Below are positions 34,515 through 43,338 of a stretch of DNA of 64,000 nt, piece after piece. The DNA lies in contig JAEWAY010000012.1 of the NCBI GenBank assembly GCA_023391415.1, forward strand, positions 186,001-250,000, written 5' to 3'. The position numbers and the translations under genes were made by a program. The stretch is from Bacteroidota bacterium. Lineage in GTDB: Bacteria; Bacteroidota; Bacteroidia; Cytophagales; Cytophagaceae. Each line of letters begins with the position of its first letter. The stretch's first letter is position 1. The notes beneath the pieces were generated by a model, which saw only the letters and a list, made by a program, of their open reading frames with translations, was not told where the DNA came from and did not search any database.

Positions 34515-37500
34515 ATGCCTGAATTTTCCCACTTACACGTTCATACTCAGTTTTCTCTTCTGGATGGAGCCGCGAGCATCAGAAACCTGATGAAAAAAGC
34601 GCAAGCCGACAATATGAAAGCGGTAGCGCTGACAGATCACGGCAATATGTTTGGAGCTTTCAACTTTGTCGCGGAAGCAAACAAGTTTAATATCAAACCC
34701 ATTGTAGGTTGTGAGTTTTATCTGGTAGAAGATCGTTTCAAGAAAACGTTCAACAAGGAAAATAGAGACAACCGATATCATCAACTACTGCTGGCAAAGG
34801 ATCAGGAAGGTTACGTCAATCTGGCCAAGCTCTGCTCCCTGGGATATATGGAGGGATTATACAGCAAGTGGCCGCGTATCGACAAGTCGCTGATCGAAAA
34901 ATATCACAAGGGCTTGATCGCTACCTCCTGCTGTATCGGAGCGGAGGTGCCCCAGCTTATTCTTCTCAAAGGCGAGGAAGAAGCGGAAAAAGCCCTCAAA
35001 TGGTGGCTCGACCTTTTTGGCGAAGACTACTATATTGAGTTGCAGCGACACAATATGAAAGAGCAGGAAATTATCAATAAAACCCTGATTAAGTTCGCCC
35101 GCGAGCATAATATCAAGATGATCGCGTCCAACGACTCTCACTATGTCGATCAGGAAGATTACAACGCGCACGATATTCTTCTTTGTGTCAATACAGGTGA
35201 ATTGCAGAGTACTCCTGTCGGCGACGGCAAAGGTTTTCGTTTTGGCTTCCCCAATGACCAGTTCTATTTCAAGAGTCAGGCCGAAATGAACAGTTTGTTC
35301 AGTGATTTGCCCGAAGCTATAGACAACACCAACGAGATTGTCGATAAAATCAACCCTCCCAAACTTCAGAGGGATATCCTGCTACCCAACTTTCCTCTGC
35401 CTCCGGAATTCAGCAACGCGGATCAGTATCTTGAATTCCTTACCTTCGAAGGCGCCAGAAAACGTTATAAGGAGATCTCCGCGGAAATAGAAGATCGCCT
35501 GAAACATGAGCTCAATATCATTAAGACCATGGGATTCGCGGGATACTTCCTCATCGTTCAGGATTTTATCGCCGCGGGCAAGTCCCTGGGAGTCGCTGTA
35601 GGTCCGGGAAGAGGATCGGCCGCCGGATCCGCGGTAGCGTATTGCATTGGAATTACCAATATCGATCCGATCAAGTACAGTCTTCTTTTTGAGCGTTTTC
35701 TTAACCCCGAAAGGATATCTATGCCCGATATTGATATTGACTTTGACGACGAAGGACGTCAAAGCGTTATCGACTATGTGGTGGATAAATACGGCAAGAA
35801 TCAGGTCGCGCAAATCATTACATTTGGTACCATGGCCGCCAAATCCTCTATCAAGGACGTGGCCAGGACCCTCGACTTGCCGTTGCCCGAAGCGAACTAT
35901 CTGGCCAAACTGGTACCGGACGCCCCGGGCACCTCACTCAACAAGGCCTTCGCTGAAGTGCCTGAACTGGCGGAAATACGTAAGCGCGACGATCTGCAGG
36001 GAAGAACGCTACGACTTGCCGAAACGCTGGAAGGGTCCGTAAGGAATACGGGAATACACGCGGCTGGCGTCATCATCGCGCCGGACGATCTTACCAACTA
36101 TATACCGGTTTGTACCGCCAAGGACGCGGAACTTCTTGTTACCCAATTTGACGGAAAAGTCATTGAGTCGGCCGGTATGTTGAAAATGGACTTTCTGGGT
36201 CTGAAAACCTTGTCCATTATCAAGAAGGCGGTCGAGCTGGTCAAAAAGAATTATGGTATTCAGATTGATATGGATGAAATACCACTGGATGACCCCAAAA
36301 CATTCGAGCTTTATCAAAACGGAGACACGATTGGCACATTCCAGTTCGAGTCTGAAGGCATGCGCATGTACCTGCGCGACCTGAAGCCGACCAATATTGA
36401 AGATCTTATCGCGATGAACGCGCTGTATCGTCCTGGACCCATGCAGTTTATTCCCAATTTTGTCAACCGTAAGCATGGCAAGGAGGCGGTAGAGTACCCG
36501 CATGACCTGCTCGAGCCTATTTTGAAAGACACCTATGGGATTATGGTCTATCAGGAACAGATCATGCAAACCGCCCAGTTGCTCGCCGGCTACACGTTGG
36601 GAGGCGCCGATTTGCTTCGCCGGGCGATGGGAAAGAAAGATAAGGACAAAATGGCCCAGGAAAGGGTAAAGTTTGTAGCGGGAGCCAAAGAAAAGCACAA
36701 TATTGACAAGAACAAGGCCGAAAATGTCTTTTCCATCATGGAAAAATTCGCGGAGTATGGATTCAACCGTTCCCACTCGGCCGCCTATTCCGTGGTCGCG
36801 TACCAAACCGCCTATTTAAAAGCCAACTACCCGGGAGAATACATGGCTTCGGTACTCACCCACAATATGAACAATATCGACAAGATATCTTTCTTTATGG
36901 AAGAATGCAAAAAGATGGGTATTGACGTGCTTGGGCCGGACATCAATGAAAGTAATACTTTCTTTGACGTCAACAGTAGTGGAAAAATCCGCTTTGGACT
37001 TGGCGCGATCAAAGGAACCGGAGACGCCGCGGTCGACTCCATTATTCAGGAGCGCGAAGACAACGGCCCTTTCAGCAACATATTTGATTTTGCCAAAAGA
37101 GTAAACCTGAGAGCGGTAAATAAAAAAACCTTTGAAGCGATGGCTTACGCGGGCGCGTACGATTCCTTGGGTGACTTGCACCGGGCGCAATACTTTTTCA
37201 GTCCGGAAAACGAAAACATCAATCTGATCGAAAAAGCGATTAAATATGGCAACAGCTATAAAGCGGAACAGGATACCTCTCAGGCTTCCCTGTTTGGTGG
37301 CACCGCCGCGGTGGAGATTCCGTTGCCCAAAATTCCACCCTGCGAGCCCTGGAGCGATATCGAAAAGCTCAAATATGAAAAGGAAGTGGTCGGGTTCTAT
37401 ATTTCCGGCCATCCCCTGGATCAATACCGGCTGGAACTGGAAAACTTTTGCACCTGTCAGGTAGATCAGTATCTTGATTATAAAGGAAGAGATATCAATG

Positions 37501-37994
37501 TGGCTGGTATCGTTTCAAAAACGACCGTCAGGCAGACAAAAACAGGCAAGACATTCGCGTTGTTTTCCATAGAAGATTATTCCGGCAGCGTCGACATGGC
37601 GCTGTTTGGCGAGGATTATCTCAAGCTGGCCCATTATATACGTCCCGGAGAGTTCCTGTATATCAAAGGCAAAGTACAGCAACGATATAACTCTGAAGAT
37701 CAATGGGAGCTAAAACCGGTCAATATTCAATTGTTGTCGGATATCCGCTCCAAGCTTTGCAAGGATCTCATCATCAATGTTGATATCAATAACTTAAAGA
37801 CAAATACCGTAGCGAAGCTGGAAGATTTGTTTGGCGCCTACAATGGCTCCTGCAATGTGCGCTTCATGTTTTACGATACCATGGAAAATATCTCGGTAGA
37901 GATGTTTTGCAGAAAATACAAAATAGAGCCAAACAATGATTTACTGAATGAGTTAAGGCTCATGGATGAGCTAAAATTTAAATTTAACACTTAG
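34515..37994 (+). CDS. dnaE: DNA polymerase III subunit alpha
   Basis: 1159 residues, normal for Bacteroidota DnaE. The N-terminal PHP domain starts with FSHLHVHTQFSLLDG (~4-18). The polymerase palm contains GPGRGSAAGSAVAYC (~362) and the catalytic Asp pair in PDIDIDF (~404-410). Next come the fingers, the beta-binding region and the HhH domain (GLGAIKGTGDAAVDSI), then an OB-fold (~1000-1075, INVAGIVSKTTVRQTKTGKTFALFSIED). It replicates the chromosome as part of the holoenzyme. No intein or frameshift. Single gene with a 174-bp upstream region. Confidence 0.98.
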   Translation: MPEFSHLHVHTQFSLLDGAASIRNLMKKAQADNMKAVALTDHGNMFGAFNFVAEANKFNIKPIVGCEFYLVEDRFKKTFNKENRDNRYHQLLLAKDQEGYVNLAKLCSLGYMEGLYSKWPRIDKSLIEKYHKGLIATSCCIGAEVPQLILLKGEEEAEKALKWWLDLFGEDYYIELQRHNMKEQEIINKTLIKFAREHNIKMIASNDSHYVDQEDYNAHDILLCVNTGELQSTPVGDGKGFRFGFPNDQFYFKSQAEMNSLFSDLPEAIDNTNEIVDKINPPKLQRDILLPNFPLPPEFSNADQYLEFLTFEGARKRYKEISAEIEDRLKHELNIIKTMGFAGYFLIVQDFIAAGKSLGVAVGPGRGSAAGSAVAYCIGITNIDPIKYSLLFERFLNPERISMPDIDIDFDDEGRQSVIDYVVDKYGKNQVAQIITFGTMAAKSSIKDVARTLDLPLPEANYLAKLVPDAPGTSLNKAFAEVPELAEIRKRDDLQGRTLRLAETLEGSVRNTGIHAAGVIIAPDDLTNYIPVCTAKDAELLVTQFDGKVIESAGMLKMDFLGLKTLSIIKKAVELVKKNYGIQIDMDEIPLDDPKTFELYQNGDTIGTFQFESEGMRMYLRDLKPTNIEDLIAMNALYRPGPMQFIPNFVNRKHGKEAVEYPHDLLEPILKDTYGIMVYQEQIMQTAQLLAGYTLGGADLLRRAMGKKDKDKMAQERVKFVAGAKEKHNIDKNKAENVFSIMEKFAEYGFNRSHSAAYSVVAYQTAYLKANYPGEYMASVLTHNMNNIDKISFFMEECKKMGIDVLGPDINESNTFFDVNSSGKIRFGLGAIKGTGDAAVDSIIQEREDNGPFSNIFDFAKRVNLRAVNKKTFEAMAYAGAYDSLGDLHRAQYFFSPENENINLIEKAIKYGNSYKAEQDTSQASLFGGTAAVEIPLPKIPPCEPWSDIEKLKYEKEVVGFYISGHPLDQYRLELENFCTCQVDQYLDYKGRDINVAGIVSKTTVRQTKTGKTFALFSIEDYSGSVDMALFGEDYLKLAHYIRPGEFLYIKGKVQQRYNSEDQWELKPVNIQLLSDIRSKLCKDLIINVDINNLKTNTVAKLEDLFGAYNGSCNVRFMFYDTMENISVEMFCRKYKIEPNNDLLNELRLMDELKFKFNT

Positions 37995-38022
37995 CCAGGA
38001 ACTATTTTGGCAAAAAAACCAT

Positions 38023-38030
38023 TATCTTTG
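38023..38030 (+). promoter_or_regulatory. Bacteroidota -7 element TATCTTTG for trxA
   Basis: Exact TAnnTTTG, 36 bp before the trxA ATG. A TTTG at 38006-38009 is too close (13 bp) to be an ideal -33 box. Confidence 0.55.
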
Positions 38031-38066
38031 CATTAGAATCAATAACTTTTTTAATTAGGATATTTT

Positions 38067-38387
38067 ATGGGAAAAGCAATTGAAATTACCGACGCTAATT
38101 TTGATGATATAATCAATACGGATCAGCCGGTATTGGTTGATTTCTGGGCGGAATGGTGCGGTCCTTGTAAAATGATTGGCCCGGTTGTAGAAGAGCTTGC
38201 CGCGGATTATGATGGAAAAGCCGTTATCGGAAAGGTCGATGTGGATTCAAATCCGAATACTTCCGCGAAGTTTGGTATCAGAAGCATACCTACCCTTTTG
38301 GTTATTAAAAACGGAAAGATTGTTGAAAAGCAGGTAGGCGCTGTGCCCAAAGCGGTTCTCGCCCAAAAAATCGACGCGCATCTATAG
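38067..38387 (+). CDS. trxA: Thioredoxin
   Basis: 106 residues. The redox site is WCGPCK (Cys31 and Cys34), preceded by VLVDFWAE. The cis-Pro is in RSIPTLLVIKNG (~74). It reduces protein disulfides in the cytoplasm, fed by thioredoxin reductase. The length and lack of a signal peptide fit the classical cytoplasmic form. It has its own promoter element and terminator. Confidence 0.97.
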   Translation: MGKAIEITDANFDDIINTDQPVLVDFWAEWCGPCKMIGPVVEELAADYDGKAVIGKVDVDSNPNTSAKFGIRSIPTLLVIKNGKIVEKQVGAVPKAVLAQKIDAHL

Positions 38388-38393
38388 AAAAAT

Positions 38394-38415
38394 AAAAGCC
38401 ACATTTGTGGCTTTT
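38394..38415. terminator. Bidirectional terminator after trxA
   Basis: Nine-base arms (38394-38402 and 38407-38415) with a 4-nt loop; the outer part of the stem is A4/T4 so it can serve both trxA and the convergent gene at 38457. Confidence 0.75.
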
Positions 38416-38456
38416 ACTATATAAATCCCTCTGTTTTTCAGGAAATAATATTCCGG

Positions 38457-38978
38457 TTATCCCAAACCCAGGCTTGTCTGAATTTTCATTCGCGATTTCC
38501 TTTTCCTTCTCGCGTTCCTATAATCGGAAATAGCCCTTGTAGCTTTCTTGCTCAGATGTTTATAGCTTTTAGCTACATTGTCCGCGAATTCCGGAGTTTT
38601 CTCATTAATCCAGCTTCTGGTATGGCTATACGTATATTCCATGGAGTCCTCCAGACGATTCAGACGCTTATCCGCCCATTTGTACACTTCCGGCGACTGT
38701 TTATTGTACCAGCTCTTTAGTTCATTCGAACGTTTGCTGATAAACTTTCCTTTACGTATATCCCTTACCCAAGCCAGTTTATAAAAACGTTTTTCCTCTT
38801 TTCGGATTTTTTTACCGGTGGATCTCAAAAAAGCGTAAAAACGTTTACGGTTCGATTGAAAATATTCGTCTATCTGCAAATTCGATAGTTGTCGGGTAAA
38901 ACCTTTTCGTAAATTGTTGTAGTATTTCTCCAAATCCCGGACAGGATCGCTCTTCTTGCTTCGAATTGACAATTTCAT
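38457..38978 (-). CDS. Basic helical protein of unknown function
   Basis: 173 residues, no signal peptide or membrane helix. The whole chain is rich in Lys and Arg (ends in RNARRKRKSRMKIQTSLGLG) with regularly placed aromatic residues, and appears almost entirely helical (for example SNELKSWYNKQSPEVYKWADKRLNRLEDSMEYTY). A strong net positive charge suggests nucleic acid or membrane-surface binding. I do not recognise a family. It is convergent with trxA and followed on the same strand, 64 bp upstream, by the prenyl synthase. Confidence 0.65.
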   Translation of the reverse strand: MKLSIRSKKSDPVRDLEKYYNNLRKGFTRQLSNLQIDEYFQSNRKRFYAFLRSTGKKIRKEEKRFYKLAWVRDIRKGKFISKRSNELKSWYNKQSPEVYKWADKRLNRLEDSMEYTYSHTRSWINEKTPEFADNVAKSYKHLSKKATRAISDYRNARRKRKSRMKIQTSLGLG

Positions 38979-39042
38979 TATTTCTCTCCCTCCTCTTATT
39001 CAACTCCTTTTAAAAAACAAGGACCAGAGCGACTCTTCGTCA

Positions 39043-40020
39043 TTACTTAGTGCGCTCTATTGTATATTTAACCAGCTCTTTCAGCGATTGTTTATATGGA
39101 GACTCATGGAAGGTCTCAAGTATGTCTTCCGCTTCCTGAACATATTGGCGCATCACCAGTGTGGCGTGCTCTATTCCCCCAGAGCCCCGAACAAAGTCAA
39201 TGACCTCCTGAACCTTGGCGGGTTTATGACTCTCATTCTTTATAATGGAAACGATTTTCCTTTTCTCACTCCAGGATGACTTGTTGAGCGAATGTATGAG
39301 CGGGAGTGTCATTTTCTTTTCCTTGATATCGATCCCAACGGGCTTCCCAATAACTTTAGAAGTATTATAGTCAAAAAGATCGTCTTTTATCTGAAACGCG
39401 ATTCCCACCTTTTCTCCAAACGCGCGTAATCTTTGTATATCCCCGGATTCGGCGCCTACCGACGCGGCGCCTACACCGCAGCAGGAGCTTATCAGGGAAG
39501 CGGTTTTTTGGCGAATAATCGTAAAATAGGTTTCCTCGGTTATGTCGAGATTTCTCGCTTTTTCTATCTGGAGAAGTTCTCCCTCGCTCATCTCTCTTAC
39601 CGCGTCCGAAACGATTCTGAGCAATTCAAAATCACCGTTGTTTATGGAAAGAAGCAGTCCCCGGGAAAGTAAATAATCTCCCACCAGCACCGCGATCTTA
39701 TTTTTCCATAGGGCGTTGACGGAAAAAAAACCTCGGCGCAGATTAGCGTCGTCAACCACGTCGTCGTGCACCAGCGTGGCGGTATGCAACAACTCGATTA
39801 AAGCGGCTCCCCTGTATGTCGCCTCTTGCACGTCGCCAAAAAGATGAGCGGAAAGAAATACAAACATAGGCCTGAGCTGCTTGCCTTTCCGCTTCACGAT
39901 ATAGGTCATTATGCGGTCCAGCAGCATCACATTGCTTTTCATCGAAGCCCTGAACTTGACTTCAAATTCCTCAAGCTCCTTTTGAATAGGGCCCTGTATT
40001 TCCTCCAACGTACGTGTCAT
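39043..40020 (-). CDS. Long-chain polyprenyl diphosphate synthase
   Basis: 325 residues from the ATG at 40020; a TTG 9 bp upstream is in frame but less likely. The first Asp-rich motif is in LLHTATLVHDDVVDDANLRRG (~81-100) and the second in QIKDDLFDYN (~220), both needed to bind Mg-diphosphate. RPMFVFLSAHL and GKGKQLRPM-type substrate-binding Arg/Lys are present. It probably extends farnesyl diphosphate to the side chain of menaquinone. The residue before the first DDxxD that sets chain length cannot be interpreted safely. It diverges from the 11-mer repeat gene. Confidence 0.92.
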   Translation of the reverse strand: MTRTLEEIQGPIQKELEEFEVKFRASMKSNVMLLDRIMTYIVKRKGKQLRPMFVFLSAHLFGDVQEATYRGAALIELLHTATLVHDDVVDDANLRRGFFSVNALWKNKIAVLVGDYLLSRGLLLSINNGDFELLRIVSDAVREMSEGELLQIEKARNLDITEETYFTIIRQKTASLISSCCGVGAASVGAESGDIQRLRAFGEKVGIAFQIKDDLFDYNTSKVIGKPVGIDIKEKKMTLPLIHSLNKSSWSEKRKIVSIIKNESHKPAKVQEVIDFVRGSGGIEHATLVMRQYVQEAEDILETFHESPYKQSLKELVKYTIERTK

Positions 40021-40164
40021 TGCGCGCAATATTACTACAAAAATTCAACAATTATTCGACCTTTTAAAAATAGGCGACAAAGGCAAATAAAATAAGCGCG
40101 AACGATTAAAAAAATGACATTGTTTACTTAATAACAGGAAAAAGACAATTAAACGAGGAAGAGT

Positions 40165-40989
40165 ATGAAACGATTAGGGGTAGCAGCGATATTGTGCATT
40201 TTCACTTATTTCGCGGTAGCGGATTGTCCGGAGGGTTTTGTCGCCGAATACAATACCGATGAAACGACGGCCGTTACACTGGACGATGTAGCCAGCGAAA
40301 GCGAGTCGCGAGTCGACAATCAGGCGGAAGAGTCATCATTCAATTGTGTATATGTCGGAGAAGATAATGATAATACACGTTTTGAATACAGGTCCGACCT
40401 TGAGAATGATTTTGGGCCGGACAGAGATATGGCCTCCAATCAAACAAGTATTGAAGCTGATCCTGCTTTATATACCGATGTCGACCCGGAGGTAACGGAG
40501 TACTTCAATTTGCCGGATGATAGTTCCAAAAACCAGAAGGAATATCCATACGATGATGAAAACGAAGACAGAGCGGAGATGGATGAAGGAGCGCGTGAAA
40601 TGAAGCATGGAGCCAAAGACGCGGGTGAAGATGTAGGAAGAGCGGGTAAGGACGCTGGCGAAGATATTGGAGAAGCTGGTAAAAAGACAGGAGAAGATGT
40701 CGGAGAGGCTGGTAAGAAGACGGGTGAGGATGTCGGAGAAGCTGGCAAAGACGCTGGTGAGTCGGCGGACCGTGGAGCGAAAAAAGTAGAAAAGGGAGCT
40801 AAAGATGTAGGCAAGGGCGCGAAGGATGTCGGGAAAACTACCTATAAAAGTGGAAAAGAAGCGGGTAAAAGCATAGGAAAAGGTGTAAGCAAAGGCGCGG
40901 AAGAAGTAGGTGAAGGCGCCAAAGACGCCGGAAAAGCCGTGGGTGATGTTTTTAGCTCAGACAAAGACAGAGACAGAGATTATGAATAA
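40165..40989 (+). CDS. Secreted LEA-like 11-residue-repeat protein
   Basis: 274 residues in three parts: a signal peptide (~1-19, VAAILCIFTYFAVA); an acidic region with Cys at ~21 and ~61 and many Asp/Glu (~20-141); and residues 142-262, eleven consecutive 11-residue units such as AGEDIGEAGKK, TGEDVGEAGKK, AGESADRGAKK and VEKGAKDVGKG. Ala/Gly/Lys/Glu-rich 11-mers of this kind are the hallmark of LEA group 3 proteins and some amphipathic-helix proteins. The charge runs from acidic early units to basic later ones. The tail is SSDKDRDRDYE. Function is unknown; a stress or membrane-surface role outside the cytoplasm is inference. A strong hairpin follows. Confidence 0.82.
   Translation: MKRLGVAAILCIFTYFAVADCPEGFVAEYNTDETTAVTLDDVASESESRVDNQAEESSFNCVYVGEDNDNTRFEYRSDLENDFGPDRDMASNQTSIEADPALYTDVDPEVTEYFNLPDDSSKNQKEYPYDDENEDRAEMDEGAREMKHGAKDAGEDVGRAGKDAGEDIGEAGKKTGEDVGEAGKKTGEDVGEAGKDAGESADRGAKKVEKGAKDVGKGAKDVGKTTYKSGKEAGKSIGKGVSKGAEEVGEGAKDAGKAVGDVFSSDKDRDRDYE
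40588..40950 (+). repeat. Eleven 33-bp tandem units encoding 11-residue repeats
   Basis: The protein period of 11 residues equals a 33-bp DNA period. The units near 40660-40760 are the most alike in DNA (several differ at only a few bases), while later units have diverged, so recent duplication seems confined to the middle. Confidence 0.85.
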
Positions 40990-41045
40990 TATCGGACATT
41001 CCGTTTACCTGTAATATACCGCGAATAGAGATAAAAGCTAATCGG

Positions 41046-41091
41046 TTCAGGCGGGTGGATAATGATTAAAACATTACCATTTCCGCCTGAA
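41046..41091 (+). terminator. Long interrupted hairpin after the repeat-protein gene
   Basis: A 9-bp GC-rich outer stem (41046-41054 with 41083-41091) continues inward, after small internal loops, as TGG-TAATG paired with CATTACCA, with a seven-base terminal loop. It lies 57 bp past the stop codon and is followed by a T-rich stretch. It is probably a terminator; a structured RNA leader of rlmH is an alternative. Confidence 0.6.
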
Positions 41092-41219
41092 TTGTTTGTT
41101 GGCTTTCCTGAGGTACAGGTATAAAGATTTTAAGGATCTTGTAGATAGATATCCCGCTCAATAAAATTTTTGACGCGTATGAAAATTACTTTCACTATCT
41201 TACATTTTTAAAAGTGGCG

Positions 41220-41690
41220 ATGAAAATAAAGCTTATCTGCGCGGGGAAAACTACTGATCCATATTTAATGGAAGGTATCGAAAAGTATTGTAAAAGATTG
41301 AAACACTACACGCGTTTTGAGTTGATCGAGTTGCCGGAGGTAAAAGGTAAAACCAAACCAGTTGAAGCGGTCAGAGAGGAAGAAGGCGAAGTTTTTCTTT
41401 CCAGACTTGATCCGGGAGACTATGTGATCTTGTTGGATGAAAATGGCAAATCATGGACTTCCGTCGAGTTTTCAGAATCCCTCCAAAATAAAATGAACAG
41501 AAGTGTAGCGTCGCTGGTGTTCATCATTGGCGGGCCTTTTGGCTTTAGCCAGAGTGTATACGCCATAGCGAATGACAAGCTTTCCTTGTCAAAGATGACC
41601 TTTTCTCACCAGATGGTTCGTCTGTTTTTCGTCGAACAACTATATCGGGCCTTTACCATATTGCGAGGAGAAAAATACCATCATTTATAA
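41220..41690 (+). CDS. rlmH: 23S rRNA (pseudouridine1915-N3)-methyltransferase
   Basis: 156 residues from the ATG at 41220 (a GTG six bases earlier is in frame but gives a non-standard N terminus). SPOUT-fold methyltransferase. The chain starts KIKLICAGKTTDPYLMEGIEKYCKRL, and the SAM-binding knot contains LDENGKSWTSVEF, FIIGGPFGFS (~104-113) and LSKMTFSHQMVRLFFVEQLYRAFTI, ending in the conserved YHH. It methylates the helix 69 pseudouridine of 70S ribosomes. Length and C terminus are standard. Convergent with the RqcH gene. Confidence 0.96.
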   Translation: MKIKLICAGKTTDPYLMEGIEKYCKRLKHYTRFELIELPEVKGKTKPVEAVREEEGEVFLSRLDPGDYVILLDENGKSWTSVEFSESLQNKMNRSVASLVFIIGGPFGFSQSVYAIANDKLSLSKMTFSHQMVRLFFVEQLYRAFTILRGEKYHHL

Positions 41691-41701
41691 AAGACTGAGA
41701 A

Positions 41702-41722
41702 GGCGGATATCATATATCCGCC
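41702..41722. terminator. Perfect 9-bp hairpin with 3-nt loop
   Basis: The arms 41702-41710 and 41714-41722 pair exactly around CAT. It lies between the convergent rlmH and RqcH genes and overlaps the RqcH stop codon. No strong T run. The core resembles the hairpin at 23025-23053. Confidence 0.55.
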
Positions 41723-43260
41723 GGTTCGACCATCACTACTTTTTCTTTTTCTACCTTGACCGCGCCTTTGGGAGCGCCCTTGGGCTTGCGCACAAACCTT
41801 TTTTCCGTTACGATTACCGGACAGAGTTTTTCATTCTTACGAGACGAATAATACGCGGCCACCGACGCCGCTTTTTCAATAACGGGTCTGGGAATCCCCT
41901 GCCCCGCCTTGTGGCGAATCACTACATGCGCTCCGGGAACATCCCTTACATGCAGCCATCCATCGTTTTTACGCGCGTATTTCATGGTTAGCAAGTCATT
42001 GTTGGCGGCATTGCGACCAACCAGAATGGTATATCCCATGTATTCAAACCGTTTAAAAAGTTCCGGTTCGGAAGTTTTGGTCTCGGCTTCAGCCCGGGCG
42101 TATCTGGTACGAAACAGCGCCAGCTCTTTGCTCGTTTCTATACTGGCGACTTGACGCCTGTCGCGTATACATCCCTCGATCAGCTCTTTTCTGGATGTGA
42201 TGATTTCTTCCAGCTTTTGGATTTCCAATGGTCGGTTTCGGGCTTTTTTATACAGAGACTCCGCGTACTTCTGAGGAGAAACATTTTTTTTAAGCGGAAC
42301 TTCAATGGTTGTATCATTGTAGAAATCGTATAGGCTGACTTTGTCGGTTCCTCTCGGAATCGCGTGAAGATTGGCCATAATGATATCCGCCAGTTTCTCC
42401 GGCCCGTCAACGTTTTTTAGCGTAGCCAGCCTCTCGGACACCTGTTCCAGATATTGTCCATATCCAGTAATCAGATGATCAAGCCGGCTGATAAGCGCCT
42501 GACGCTGTTCCAGAACGAAGTTTTGTTTATAATAATGACGATAATACGCGTTGACCGCCTCTATGGGATCGGCGTATTTTTCGAAAATATCGCCATATGG
42601 ATAAAGTGTGAGATAGGCGCGCCCTTCATATCGCGTTATATAAATTACATTTTTTTCAAGCTCCGCGATTACATGAAAGCCACGCTCATACCATACGCGA
42701 CTATCCGCCGCGTCGATATTGGAAGAAGCGGGCGTTGCGCGATCGATAATTTGGCCCAGAGTAAAGAAAGTCTTTTTTAATCCGGCTTTAACAAAATGGT
42801 CATATGAAAAATCAACAGACCGGTTAAGCTGAGAAAGGTCTATGGAAAAATCATTTTTCAGTTTTCGATTAAATACCTTAATCAGTTGACTTCTGTGAAA
42901 AAGCAGAACATTGGAACGATTGCCATATAGCTTAAACAATAACTGAAAGTCATCTGCAAACTCAATGATAAAAGAACGGTCGTTTTCAATCTGTCGAACT
43001 TTTATGACCGTCTTTCCAATAAGCTCGGAAAACCAGTTGGCGCTGTTTTTTTTAGGCTGGCTTGACTGATCGGGAAAATACAGACAGGAAAACCGTCCGG
43101 TCAAATGAGCCTGAATAATAAAAGCTTCGCCTTCGCGGTTTTCAAAGACAAACAGGATTTCCTCTTTTTGTCGCGAATAGCATTCAGCCAGCTTATAGCC
43201 ATTCAGTCGTTTATGGAGCTTGGAGGAAAGAAGCCGAAGAAAATAGTAATTGGTATGCAA
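41710..43260 (-). CDS. rqcH: RqcH/NFACT ribosome quality-control protein
   Basis: 516 residues. The NFACT-N domain (~1-220) includes the Asp94-Arg95 pair in IENDRSFIIEF, equivalent to the DR motif that RqcH needs for tRNA-Ala recruitment. A long coiled-coil arm follows (~240-370), then NFACT-R (~405-510) with YMGYTILVGRNAANNDLLTMKYARKNDGWLHVRDVPGAHVVIR. The C terminus is basic. RqcH binds stalled 50S-peptidyl-tRNA complexes and adds C-terminal alanine tails for degradation. It was earlier called a fibronectin-binding protein. The protein is complete, so Ala-tailing is probably active here. Confidence 0.9.
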   Translation of the reverse strand: MHTNYYFLRLLSSKLHKRLNGYKLAECYSRQKEEILFVFENREGEAFIIQAHLTGRFSCLYFPDQSSQPKKNSANWFSELIGKTVIKVRQIENDRSFIIEFADDFQLLFKLYGNRSNVLLFHRSQLIKVFNRKLKNDFSIDLSQLNRSVDFSYDHFVKAGLKKTFFTLGQIIDRATPASSNIDAADSRVWYERGFHVIAELEKNVIYITRYEGRAYLTLYPYGDIFEKYADPIEAVNAYYRHYYKQNFVLEQRQALISRLDHLITGYGQYLEQVSERLATLKNVDGPEKLADIIMANLHAIPRGTDKVSLYDFYNDTTIEVPLKKNVSPQKYAESLYKKARNRPLEIQKLEEIITSRKELIEGCIRDRRQVASIETSKELALFRTRYARAEAETKTSEPELFKRFEYMGYTILVGRNAANNDLLTMKYARKNDGWLHVRDVPGAHVVIRHKAGQGIPRPVIEKAASVAAYYSSRKNEKLCPVIVTEKRFVRKPKGAPKGAVKVEKEKVVMVEPADI

Positions 43261-43338
43261 TGAAAACTTTGGTTAACTCGAAGTTATTAAAGTCGCTCCA
43301 CCAGTATTTTTCGGTTCAGTTTTCCTTGACCCGGGCGA

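Noticed and set aside
40588..40950. Regular repeats that could suggest a CRISPR array
   Set aside because: The 33-bp units are contiguous, in frame and without unique spacers; they encode protein repeats.
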